Shown here piece by piece: positions 1-6,281 of a stretch of DNA of 7,577 bases (positions are counted from its first letter, which is position 1; each line of letters starts with the position of its first letter). The stretch lies in NCBI GenBank assembly GCA_934434905.1, contig CAKSAI010000145.1:1-7577 (forward strand), given 5' to 3'. The notes below the pieces were generated by a model. It made no database searches. It saw nothing but the letters and a program-made list of their open reading frames with translations, and was not told the DNA's origin. A program made the translations under genes and the position numbers. This stretch comes from an uncultured Lachnospiraceae bacterium (GTDB taxonomy: Bacteria > Bacillota > Clostridia > Lachnospirales > Lachnospiraceae).

Positions 1-147
1 ACCACTTTCTGTGGCTGTGTTCAAAATGAACACGACCACATCTTGTGGATGGCTTTTGACCAATCCACAAGAACGGTGGGATTTACAAGAAAAATACCAC
101 TGTATGCAGAATTCGTCAAGAGGGTTTTAGAAAATTTATTGAAGTGA
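1..147 (+). CDS. C-terminal end of an unidentified protein (5' part outside window)
   Basis: Frame 1 is open from the left edge for 48 codons and ends at TGA (145-147). The tail reads like real protein: an EHDHILWMAFD stretch, then a basic segment and an amphipathic helix ending RVLENLLK. I do not recognise the family and cannot assign a function. A minus-strand frame of 86 codons overlaps (21-281), but it has no ribosome binding site and a Phe/Ser/Leu-rich antisense-like composition, so I prefer the plus-strand reading. Two inverted repeats (11-39 and 41-72) lie inside this segment, which leaves open that it is structured non-coding DNA. The start lies outside the window. Confidence 0.45.
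   Translation, partial: TTFCGCVQNEHDHILWMAFDQSTRTVGFTRKIPLYAEFVKRVLENLLK
11..39. other. Interrupted palindrome (11 paired bases per arm)
   Basis: GTGG (11-14), two bases, GTGTTCA (17-23), AAA, TGAACAC (27-33), two bases, CCAC (36-39). The inner 17 bases form a perfect palindrome around AAA, and the outer four-base arms also pair. It could be an operator or an RNA hairpin, but it lies inside a probable coding end, so its role is unclear. Confidence 0.4.
41..72. other. Inverted repeat with 10-bp perfect arms
   Basis: TCTTGTGGAT (41-50) is the exact reverse complement of ATCCACAAGA (63-72), with a 12-base loop. It directly follows the palindrome at 11-39. No T-tract follows, so it is not an intrinsic terminator. 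Confidence 0.4.
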
Positions 148-471
148 AGAGGGAATAGTATGACATATCTTGCGAGTGTAGGAATAACTAACGCGGTACT
201 GGCCTGCATTTCCTGTTCAGAGAATGGACATAGGAAAGCCTGATGACAGCAAAACGACAACGATTTTTGCATAAAGAACATCGTGCACTACATTGATCAT
301 ATATCTCTACAAAAACAGAAAACCGCCTACGCAGCGATTATTTTGTCGGGTGAACCGGCGGCAAAATAATCGGATGTGTTGCGAGGCGGTGAAGTCTTTT
401 TTGTGAGACTCCACGGTGCGGTAGTGAAGAATAGGAACACCAAAATGATGGACTGCTTTTAGTTGTCTGCT
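148..471. other. Intergenic stretch without a convincing gene
   Basis: This 324-base stretch separates the partial left gene from the stop codon of the convergent ADP-ribosylglycohydrolase gene. A 27-codon frame (160-243, plus strand) has a plausible AAGAGGGA ribosome binding site, but nothing else supports it. The only strong structure is the hairpin at 322-390. On the minus strand the frame stays open for 54 codons after the ADP-ribosylglycohydrolase stop (to TAG at 307-309), which is within chance expectation for this length. Confidence 0.6.
311..390 (-). terminator. Long two-part hairpin, probable terminator of the ADP-ribosylglycohydrolase gene
   Basis: The inner stem is perfect over 11 pairs (CGATTATTTTG at 335-345 with CAAAATAATCG at 362-372) and can extend by three more pairs. 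An outer stem pairs ACCGCCT (322-328) with AGGCGGT (384-390), plus CGCA (330-333) with TGCG (380-383). On the minus strand the outer stem is followed by TTTCTGTTTTT (complement of 311-321), fitting an intrinsic terminator about 80 bases after the stop codon. On the plus strand a T-run (397-402) follows within seven bases, so it may work in both directions. The size is large for a simple terminator; a dispersed hairpin repeat is the main alternative. Confidence 0.5.
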
Positions 472-1287
472 TCAGCACTGAGAGGGAATCTTGTCTGCGA
501 TTTGCTTGAGAAAACGCAAATAAAGAGCCAAAAGATCATCTGGCAGACGCACCAGCGCAGCGGCAACTAAGTTCTGGGGCATTCCGTAAAAGGCTTCTGC
601 AATGCCGCCAGTAATACAGGCGATGGTATCGCTGTCTCCACCCAGAGATACAGCAGTCCGCAAGGCATCTTCATAGTCAACACTCTCTAGAAATGCGATG
701 ATGGCTTCCGGTACAGTTTCCTGACAGCTTTCCACATGATGGTAGGTTGGTCGGATGTCGTCACAACTACGGTGCAGATTGTAATTAAAAGTCTGCTCGA
801 TGTAGTCCTGAATCTCCTGTTTGCTGTGACCAGTACGAGCTAGGAAGATAGCGGCTGCAGTGGACTGTGCACCTTTGATTCCTTCTGGATGATCGTGGGT
901 TGTTTCGGAGGTTGCCTTGGCAATGGACAGGACGCTGTCTAAATCATCGAATAGCCAGCCTACGGAAGAGACCCTCATAGCAGAGCCATTGCCGAAACTT
1001 CCATAAGGCTCCGAACTATGCGTCCATAACCAACGGCGGAACTGGATCCCATACCCAGCGTTGGGATAGGCATGGCCCCATTTCTGCATGGCTTCTACGA
1101 CGGTTTTCTTGGTGCTGTCTGGATTGCCGTGGCCTTGCATAACACCTTCTGCAACGGCAAGTGTCATAATAGTGTCATCTGTAAAAAAGCTAATAGGGCA
1201 TAAAAGTGGAAAATCCTTGCGTTTGCAGTTATATGCATCAAATTCATAAGGACTACCAACGATATCGCCAAAAATAGCACCAAGCAT
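472..1287 (-). CDS. ADP-ribosylglycohydrolase family protein (DraG/ARH-like)
   Basis: A complete 271-residue protein of the DraG/ARH fold, a family that hydrolyses ADP-ribose linkages using two Mg(II) ions. The family motifs are all present: GAIFGDIVGSPYE (3-15), the metal ligands FTDDT (35-39), GNGSAMR (99-105), THDHPEG (130-136) and GGDSDTIACITGG (216-228). No key residue seems missing, so an active enzyme is likely; it has no signal peptide and should be cytoplasmic. Length is normal for the family. The ATG is preceded by GGAGGA five bases upstream and fits the canonical N-terminal MLGAIFGD. It is transcribed divergently from the zinc-ribbon/LRR array, with its own promoter. The substrate (protein, nucleic acid or small molecule) cannot be read from sequence, so a dra gene name is not justified. 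Confidence 0.95.
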   Translation of the reverse strand: MLGAIFGDIVGSPYEFDAYNCKRKDFPLLCPISFFTDDTIMTLAVAEGVMQGHGNPDSTKKTVVEAMQKWGHAYPNAGYGIQFRRWLWTHSSEPYGSFGNGSAMRVSSVGWLFDDLDSVLSIAKATSETTHDHPEGIKGAQSTAAAIFLARTGHSKQEIQDYIEQTFNYNLHRSCDDIRPTYHHVESCQETVPEAIIAFLESVDYEDALRTAVSLGGDSDTIACITGGIAEAFYGMPQNLVAAALVRLPDDLLALYLRFLKQIADKIPSQC

Positions 1288-1324
1288 AAAAATCCTCCGT
1301 TTCGACTAAGAGTAGTTTTTAGGA

Positions 1325-1353
1325 ATTGTAACACACTCATTGAATCTTTTCAA
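1325..1353 (-). promoter_or_regulatory. Sigma-A-type promoter of the ADP-ribosylglycohydrolase gene
   Basis: Read on the minus strand: TTGAAA (complement of 1348-1353), a 17-base spacer, then TACAAT (complement of 1325-1330). Each box matches consensus at five of six positions. The predicted start of transcription near 1318 gives a leader of about 30 bases before the ATG at 1287. Confidence 0.65.
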
Positions 1354-1354
1354 T
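1339..1354. promoter_or_regulatory. Candidate operator palindrome over the minus-strand -35 box
   Basis: ATTGAA (1339-1344), TCTT, TTCAAT (1349-1354) is a perfect 6+4+6 inverted repeat covering the -35 box of the ADP-ribosylglycohydrolase promoter and part of its spacer. A protein bound here would block that promoter. Short AT-rich palindromes also arise by chance, and no regulator gene is visible. Confidence 0.3.
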
Positions 1355-1404
1355 ATGACTGCAATAAGATTTCTGACCTGATTAGACAGATTGGAAAGGA
1401 ATTG

Positions 1405-1432
1405 TTGACTTTTGATGTGGATATCTTATAAT
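1405..1432 (+). promoter_or_regulatory. Sigma-A-type promoter of the zinc-ribbon/LRR array
   Basis: TTGACT (1405-1410), a 16-base spacer, TATAAT (1427-1432). The -10 box is perfect and the -35 box has one mismatch. Transcription should start near 1439, leaving a short leader with the ribosome binding site AAGGAGAG (1448-1455) eight bases before the ATG at 1462 (counted from AGGAG). I found no comparable promoter in the downstream gaps, so this probably drives the whole array. Confidence 0.75.
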
Positions 1433-1461
1433 CAAACTATCAATAAAAAGGAGAGATCATT

Positions 1462-2985
1462 ATGTGGGGATGTCCGGTGTGCAAAACGCAACAGGCAGAT
1501 AAAAACGCTCAGTGTGCGGTCTGTGGCTATGATGTTAGTACCGATATGGAGCGTTATCCGACCTTGATCTGTGCGCAGAAGATGATGCCCTCCAATGCGG
1601 CAAAGGCCAGGGCCTATGCGGCTAAACAGAACAGTGTGCTGCACCCGAAGGTTCCAGTCAACCGGGCCGACGAAGCGGCAAAAACGGTGCAGGAATTTGA
1701 AGTCAGAGAACGGGTGCTCTTGAAATATTGCGGTGAAAAGGCAGAAGTAACGCTTCCGTTTGGTATCTGCGAGATTGGGCGAGGAGTGTTTTCTGGAAAT
1801 GCGAAGTTGGAGCGAATTGTGATTCCTGGTTCTGTAAAGATGATTGCAGACAGTGCGTTCCGAAATTGTAAAAAATTGAGTGTTGTGGATTTTCGTGTGA
1901 GAGAAATGCCCAATCTGAGCGAAATTGCACCGAACGCATTTGCAAATTGTGAACGGCTAAACTATATTTGGTTCCCACATACATTAAAAAAGATTGGAAA
2001 CCATGCGTTTGTCAATTGCTCCTCACTTACAGAAATTACGATTCCCGGCGGCGTGAAATGTCCGGAAGAAAGTGCGTTCGAAGGCTGCAGTCGATTGCGG
2101 TCGGTTATATTAAAAGATGGTGTGAGGGAACTGGGAAAGAGTGCATTTGCTGGATGCGAGCATTTGGAAACAGTGAAGCTCCCGGATACTTTGAAAAAGA
2201 TTGGCGCATATGCTTTCTCGGAGTGCATGGAACTTCGGTCTATCCAGCTGCCCGATGCCCTGGAAGAAATCGACGATTGGGCATTTGCATTCTGCAAAAA
2301 ACTGGTGGTCAAAAAGCCAGCAGGCCTGAAGGTGGAAGGAGAAAAGGTATACCAGGGCTGTCTTTCTGTGACTGCTGCAGAAAACTCTTTGAAAACAAAA
2401 GTGGAAAATACACAGGGGCGGAAAACGGAAGAGGCTGAAGAGAAAAATATACAGGAACCAAAAACTGCGAAACTAGAACCCCGAAATATGCAGGAACCGA
2501 AAGCAACGGAAGTCCAAAGCTCAACCATAACAAAGCGCCCTTTGAAAATTGAGCAGGGAAACAGGCTGGATAAGAAACCAATGGAACCCATAAAAATAAT
2601 AGTATATGCGAAAATGGCTAGGGGTACCTGTGGTGAAAATCTGGTTTGGAGTCTGGATATAAATGGACTGCTGAGAATTGAGGGCACTGGAGAAATGCAG
2701 AACTATCGTTTTCTTTTTTCAAACACTCCATGGAAAGCTTATCGGGATAAAATCAAGCAGGTGGTCATCGAAGAGGGCGTGAAGTCGATTGGTGCGGCAG
2801 CATTCTGCCGTTGCGAAAATTTGCAGTACGTCAAACTGCCGAAGACGCTTAAATATATTGGCGACTATGCGTTCAGTGGCTGTACGGCGATGGAGACTAT
2901 CCGGATTCCGGCCAATACAAAGACGATTCGAGCGACTGCGTTTCGAAAATGTACTACACGAGTTATACGCGAGCTAGTGATGTGA
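1462..2985 (+). CDS. Zinc-ribbon protein with two BspA-like LRR_5 blocks (array copy 1)
   Basis: A 507-residue predicted cytoplasmic protein without signal peptide or anchor. Residues 1-35 are the shared array module: a CX2C-X10-CX2C zinc ribbon (C4, C7, C18, C21), then DVSTD and RYPTL. LRR_5 block A runs from about 85 to 300, with AFxxCxxL-type units starting at 109, 132, 159, 182, 205, 228, 251 and 274; the period is 23 residues except a four-residue insertion in the second. A charged linker (about 301-385) contains three 13-residue repeats (316-354). Block B (388-507) begins with the CG...W...PW cap (C390, W396, P423-W424) and has three more 23-residue units (447, 470, 493). Copies 2-4 have only the cap-type block, so this copy looks like a fusion. 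The cysteine spacing supports metal binding; binding partner and function are unknown. AGGAG lies eight bases before the ATG. Confidence 0.9.
   Translation: MWGCPVCKTQQADKNAQCAVCGYDVSTDMERYPTLICAQKMMPSNAAKARAYAAKQNSVLHPKVPVNRADEAAKTVQEFEVRERVLLKYCGEKAEVTLPFGICEIGRGVFSGNAKLERIVIPGSVKMIADSAFRNCKKLSVVDFRVREMPNLSEIAPNAFANCERLNYIWFPHTLKKIGNHAFVNCSSLTEITIPGGVKCPEESAFEGCSRLRSVILKDGVRELGKSAFAGCEHLETVKLPDTLKKIGAYAFSECMELRSIQLPDALEEIDDWAFAFCKKLVVKKPAGLKVEGEKVYQGCLSVTAAENSLKTKVENTQGRKTEEAEEKNIQEPKTAKLEPRNMQEPKATEVQSSTITKRPLKIEQGNRLDKKPMEPIKIIVYAKMARGTCGENLVWSLDINGLLRIEGTGEMQNYRFLFSNTPWKAYRDKIKQVVIEEGVKSIGAAAFCRCENLQYVKLPKTLKYIGDYAFSGCTAMETIRIPANTKTIRATAFRKCTTRVIRELVM
2407..2523 (+). repeat. Three-copy 39-base tandem repeat inside array copy 1
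   Basis: Three in-frame units begin at 2407, 2446 and 2485, exactly 39 bases apart, each opening AATAYRCAGG. They encode residues 316-328, 329-341 and 342-354, beginning NTQGRK, NIQEPK and NMQEPK. Units two and three are most alike; the first is diverged. The repeat lies in the hydrophilic linker between the two LRR blocks, and because 39 is a multiple of three, copy-number change would alter linker length without a frameshift. Confidence 0.75.
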
Positions 2986-3009
2986 AATAACGGAAAGGGG
3001 AAATGAGCG

Positions 3010-3906
3010 ATGTGGACATGCCCAATGTGCCACCGCACGCAAGAGGATACAGTAAGGGTTTGCTGTGAATGCGGGTTTGACAGCAGCGTCGACCGGGAAC
3101 AGTACCCAACGCTTGTGCGAGCAAAAAGCGTGATGCCATCCAAGTGGGGACAACTGCTGGGAAGCCAGAGAGAACTGCAACAGCAAGTGCAGGCTGTGAA
3201 ACAAGAAATGGAATCCTTGCGTGCAGAGGTTGTAACACTAGCTAAACGAGTTCAGCAGATTGAAACGCAAAAATGCTTGGTGTTGTCAGGGGCATATGTG
3301 AACCCCCAAAAAGAGGAAGCAGTGGCTTCTGCAGTCCTTGTGGAAACAGGTATGTGTGGAATCAATGTAAATTGGACGTTTTTTGTTGGTGATGGTCTGC
3401 TGCAAATCAAGGGTAACGGCGCAATGAAGGATTACCCCATAAAAATGGAATCGCCTTGGGAAAAATATAAAAATCAAATCACAAAAGTACAGGTAGAATC
3501 TGGAATTACAACCATAGGACTCAATATGTTTGAGGAATGTGAAAATCTTCGTAGTGTACAGATGGCCGATACGGTGCAGACAATACAAGGTTCTGCGTTT
3601 AAAGGTTGCAAGCACCTGTCGGAAGTCCGGCTATCGGCAGCTATTCAGGAGATTGGAAGGGAGACGTTTAGTGGTTGTGAAGCATTGACGGAAATTGAAC
3701 TGCCAAATGGGCTAAAAGTGCTTGACCTTGGTGTATTTGCGGGATGCAGGAATTTGTGCAAGGTGATCTTGCCGGAAGGACTGAAAAAAATTGGACCATA
3801 TGCATTTCTGCATTGTACAGCTCTTGAGGTTGTACGCATTCCACGAAGTATAGAAAATATTTCTCCAGAAGCTTTTGAGGACTGTCCAGCAAGACGTTAC
3901 AGATGA
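3010..3906 (+). CDS. Zinc-ribbon, coiled-coil, LRR_5 protein (array copy 2)
   Basis: A 298-residue predicted cytoplasmic protein. Residues 1-35 repeat the array module (C4, C7, C18, C21, DSSVD, QYPTL), followed by a VMPS motif that resembles MMPS at the same place in copy 1. Residues about 46-88 are rich in Gln, Glu and Leu/Val with heptad-like spacing (LQQQVQAVKQEMESLRAEV), a probable coiled coil and so possible oligomerisation. The cap follows (C116-G117, W122, DGLLQI, PW at 149-150). Six repeat units begin at 173, 196, 219, 242, 265 and 288, exactly 23 residues apart. It starts 24 bases after copy 1, with AAAGGGG nine bases before the ATG, so co-transcription is likely. Its function is unknown; the closest known architecture is BspA-like LRR proteins, but those are usually secreted. 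Confidence 0.9.
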   Translation: MWTCPMCHRTQEDTVRVCCECGFDSSVDREQYPTLVRAKSVMPSKWGQLLGSQRELQQQVQAVKQEMESLRAEVVTLAKRVQQIETQKCLVLSGAYVNPQKEEAVASAVLVETGMCGINVNWTFFVGDGLLQIKGNGAMKDYPIKMESPWEKYKNQITKVQVESGITTIGLNMFEECENLRSVQMADTVQTIQGSAFKGCKHLSEVRLSAAIQEIGRETFSGCEALTEIELPNGLKVLDLGVFAGCRNLCKVILPEGLKKIGPYAFLHCTALEVVRIPRSIENISPEAFEDCPARRYR

Positions 3907-3925
3907 TGTAGGCATCATCGGATGC
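3902..3925 (+). other. Two mutually exclusive small hairpins over the copy 2 stop codon
   Basis: GATGATG (3902-3908) pairs perfectly with CATCATC (3913-3919) around a TAGG loop and includes the TGA stop. Alternatively GCATC (3912-3916) pairs with GATGC (3921-3925) around ATCG. The two cannot form together. No T-run follows, so this is not a standard terminator; it could affect mRNA processing or partial attenuation between copies 2 and 3. Confidence 0.35.
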
Positions 3926-3967
3926 AAAAACAAAACAGTAAAAATTATGAAATAAGGGGAGAGCAAT

Positions 3968-4981
3968 ATGGAAAGATGTCCTATCTGTGGAGGTTCATTC
4001 CGAGACAAAGAATGGATTTGCTCGGCCTGTGGCTATGATGCCAGTGCAGACTGGATGCGCTACCCGACTTTTGTTTACTTAAAAACGATTGAGAATGTAA
4101 GTTTGAAAAAGAAAACGGAATCGACTATGAGCGCACAGGAGGTTCAACAGCGAGTTCGGGAACGAATTCGGGAAATTCAAACGAAAAAAAACGAAACAAG
4201 GGAGCAAGTTTTTTCTACGAAAATGGATTTAAAAAAAAGAGACACGCTACAAAGTCAAATGCACTGTAGTTCTGAAGAAAAGGAACTGGTACAGTCTGGC
4301 GAATGTGGAGATATGGGGGAAAATGTAAAATGGTCGTTTTTTGATGATGGTCTGCTACAAATTGAAGGCATCGGCGCGATGAGAGACTACGTTGAGTTTA
4401 TGGAGTGGGGAACACCATGGAAGAAATTTAGAAATCAAATCACACAGGTGGAGGTGAAGCTAGGGGTCACTGAAGTGGGAGAGTGCGCCTTTTGCAATTG
4501 TAAAAATCTTTGGAAAGTACAGTTGGCAGACAGTGTGCAGAAAATTCATGGGTGGGCGTTTGAGGGTTGTGAACAGCTGACAAGTCTTCGACTTCCGACG
4601 TCTATGCAGGAAATTGGAAAATATGCCTTTGGATATTGTAAAAATCTTACAGAAATCAAGCTACCGGAGGGGCTCGAAAAATTGGATGAATGTGTGTTTG
4701 TAAACTGCATCCATTTACAAAGTGTAATTCTGCCGGACGGATTGAAAGTGATTGCACGATTGGCATTTGGAAAGTGTACGGCACTCAAAAGTGTTTGTGT
4801 TCCCCGAAGTGTGATAGATATCCATCCACTAGCTTTTGAAGGTTGTCAGGCAAAAAGCATCCAATCGAATGAAACTAAAATAGAAGTAGTTAATAAAACA
4901 GAAGACAAGCAGGAAACGTCTATGAAGGAAGAAACGAGTTATTACGATGAATTGTTGGCGATTCTGAATAAACGCCGATAA
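3968..4981 (+). CDS. Zinc-ribbon, coiled-coil, LRR_5 protein (array copy 3)
   Basis: A 337-residue predicted cytoplasmic protein. The array module is at 1-35 (C4, C7, C18, C21, DASAD, RYPTF). Residues about 55-95 are highly charged and probably helical or coiled coil (EVQQRVRERIREIQ), closely matching copy 4. The cap is at 112-151 but carries three extra residues between CG (113-114) and W122 compared with the other copies. Six repeat units begin at 174, 197, 220, 243, 266 and 289 in strict 23-residue register, the same number as copy 2. A charged tail (about 297-337) ending LLAILNKRR is unique to this copy among the complete ones and might be an interaction peptide. AAGGGGAG lies six bases before the ATG. 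No function can be assigned. Confidence 0.9.
   Translation: MERCPICGGSFRDKEWICSACGYDASADWMRYPTFVYLKTIENVSLKKKTESTMSAQEVQQRVRERIREIQTKKNETREQVFSTKMDLKKRDTLQSQMHCSSEEKELVQSGECGDMGENVKWSFFDDGLLQIEGIGAMRDYVEFMEWGTPWKKFRNQITQVEVKLGVTEVGECAFCNCKNLWKVQLADSVQKIHGWAFEGCEQLTSLRLPTSMQEIGKYAFGYCKNLTEIKLPEGLEKLDECVFVNCIHLQSVILPDGLKVIARLAFGKCTALKSVCVPRSVIDIHPLAFEGCQAKSIQSNETKIEVVNKTEDKQETSMKEETSYYDELLAILNKRR
3996..4056 (+). repeat. 61-base identity tract shared with copy 4 (first instance)
   Basis: Identical base for base to 5091-5151. It encodes the second half of the zinc ribbon through the DASAD motif. The boundaries are sharp: seven differences in the 28 coding bases before it and three in the 16 after it. 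This fits a recent recombination or gene-conversion tract. Confidence 0.85.
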
Positions 4982-5003
4982 AAGAGTTTTGGTTGAGACA
5001 ACA

Positions 5004-5062
5004 GGGAGGAAAAAACAACGAAAAAATCTCAGATAAAGAACGCAGAAGGAGAAAAAATTGAT
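5004..5062 (+). promoter_or_regulatory. Double ribosome-binding-site leader of copy 4 with probable lost start codon
   Basis: GGGAGG (5004-5009) lies eight bases before ACG (5018-5020). ACG is in frame with the ATG at 5063 with no stop between and would begin (T/M)KKSQIKNAEGEKID. A second site, AAGGAG (5046-5051), is 11 bases before ATG 5063, somewhat far. I keep 5063 as the start because the other four copies begin exactly there relative to the zinc ribbon and ACG starts are very rare in bacteria. Confidence 0.45.
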
Positions 5063-6196
5063 ATGGAACAGTGCCCCATCTGTGGCGGTCCATTCCGAGA
5101 CAAAGAATGGATTTGCTCGGCCTGTGGCTATGATGCCAGTGCAGACTGGATACGCTATCCGACTTTGACCCGAAGCGGAAAGATTTCGTGCCGACGGCAT
5201 ACCGCACCTACACTTGTGGAGAAGAAAACGAACAGCTTCTATTTTCAGAACGAACAGGAAAGCTCAATCCAGAAGGATCCCAATGCGTGGTGGAAGCAGA
5301 ATGGGTGGGACTTTGATACCCTGAATGCAGAGGAGGTTCAACAGCAGGTTCAGAAGCGAATCCAGGAAATTCAGACAGAAAAGCGCGAAATGCGGGAACG
5401 AGTGCAGAGGAAAATCCAAACAGTACAAAATCAAATGCGCAGTGAATTTTCAGCGCAAGAACTAGAAAAACCAAAGAAAAGCGTGATTGTGGTCCAAAAT
5501 GGCATATGCGGAACTTCTGCAAGATGGACACTTTATAATGACGGTACAATATGGATCGAAGGCAATGGGGCAATGAAGGATTATGGCACACTTATTACCA
5601 ATATGCCATGGAAAAAGTTTCGAAATGAAATTACATCTGCGGTAATTGAAAAAGGAATCACGGCCGTTGGAAGCGGTGCGTTTTTAAAGTGTAAAAATCT
5701 AAGCAGAGTTTGGATGGCGGATACGGTACAAGAGCTTCATGGCTATGCATTTCAGAACTGTAAGAGTTTGAAAAAAGTCCGAATGTCGTCAGAACTCCAA
5801 ACGATAGGAAACTGCGTATTTGAAGATAGTGCACTGGAACATATTGATATTCCATTCGGCGTGACTTCTATTGGCTCTGGTGCCTTCTCAGGGTGTCGTC
5901 TAATCGAGAACATTGAGTTGCCTGCAAAGATCGAGAAACTGGAATCTTGGACGTTTGCATATTGCTACAAACTGCGAAATGTTTCTTTGCCAAGTGAAGT
6001 CAAAAGCATTGAGTCGCATACATTTCATATGTGCAGTGCTTTGAAGCAAATTGTGATACCGGCGAGTGTAAATAAAATTGCATCATGGGCATTTGAATAT
6101 TGCAGGGAATTAAGAACGGTAGTGCTTCAGGGAACGAATTGTAAAATCGCGAGTGGAGCCTTTGAAAAATGTCCGGCAGAAATTTATCATGCATAA
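5063..6196 (+). CDS. Zinc-ribbon, coiled-coil, LRR_5 protein (array copy 4)
   Basis: A 377-residue predicted cytoplasmic protein. The array module at 1-35 is nearly identical to copy 3 (C4, C7, C18, C21, DASAD, RYPTL). About 50 residues without a counterpart in copy 3 follow (36-86, with a WWKQNGW stretch), then a charged probable coiled coil (about 87-130, EVQQQVQKRIQEIQTEKREM) homologous to that of copy 3. The cap is at 148-183 (C149-G150, W155, PW 182-183). Eight repeat units begin at 206, 229, 252, 274, 297, 320, 343 and 366; all steps are 23 residues except one of 22, where the unit EDSAL lacks the usual Cys. So it has two more repeats than copies 2 and 3. The start may once have been 15 codons upstream. 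Function unknown. Confidence 0.9.
   Translation: MEQCPICGGPFRDKEWICSACGYDASADWIRYPTLTRSGKISCRRHTAPTLVEKKTNSFYFQNEQESSIQKDPNAWWKQNGWDFDTLNAEEVQQQVQKRIQEIQTEKREMRERVQRKIQTVQNQMRSEFSAQELEKPKKSVIVVQNGICGTSARWTLYNDGTIWIEGNGAMKDYGTLITNMPWKKFRNEITSAVIEKGITAVGSGAFLKCKNLSRVWMADTVQELHGYAFQNCKSLKKVRMSSELQTIGNCVFEDSALEHIDIPFGVTSIGSGAFSGCRLIENIELPAKIEKLESWTFAYCYKLRNVSLPSEVKSIESHTFHMCSALKQIVIPASVNKIASWAFEYCRELRTVVLQGTNCKIASGAFEKCPAEIYHA
5091..5151 (+). repeat. 61-base identity tract shared with copy 3 (second instance)
   Basis: Exact copy of 3996-4056, located 1095 bases downstream in the same reading frame and at the same codon position of the paralogue. Recombination between the two direct repeats would delete 1095 bases and fuse copies 3 and 4 in frame. 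Confidence 0.85.
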
Positions 6197-6281
6197 TGTG
6201 GGTGCAAGTCAGCCTGCAACATGTGCAAGAGCAAAACGGCGCTCGGTAAAATAACAAATTATAAAGAGAGGAGCAAGAAAT

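Noticed and set aside
160..243. Plus-strand 27-codon frame with AAGAGGGA upstream, just after the partial left gene
   Set aside because: Only the ribosome binding site supports it; the peptide shows no recognisable motif and such short frames are common by chance.
21..281. Minus-strand 86-codon frame
   Set aside because: No ribosome binding site before its ATG, Phe/Ser/Leu-rich antisense-like composition, and it overlaps a more protein-like plus-strand ending.
307..471. Possible in-frame read-through extension of the ADP-ribosylglycohydrolase past its TGA
   Set aside because: The frame is open for 54 codons, but the protein already has the full family length and the extension crosses the terminator-like hairpin; a run of this length is not surprising by chance.
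1968..2438. Plus-strand alternate frame of 156 codons within copy 1
   Set aside because: Fully inside the repeat-encoding part of copy 1, Arg/Cys/Gly-rich, and no domain is recognisable.
1962..2687. Long minus-strand frame of 241 codons opposite copy 1
   Set aside because: Antisense shadow of the LRR-coding sequence; its Phe/Ser/Pro-rich composition mirrors the plus-strand codons and the plus-strand frame has clear domains.
4829..5200. Minus-strand frame of 123 codons across the copy 3 to copy 4 junction
   Set aside because: Covers the ends of two well-supported genes in antisense; Phe-rich composition typical of the complement of Lys/Glu-rich coding sequence.
6197..6281. Separate promoter for copy 5
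   Set aside because: TATAAA-like and TAAAAT-like words occur, but no acceptable -35 box lies at the right distance.
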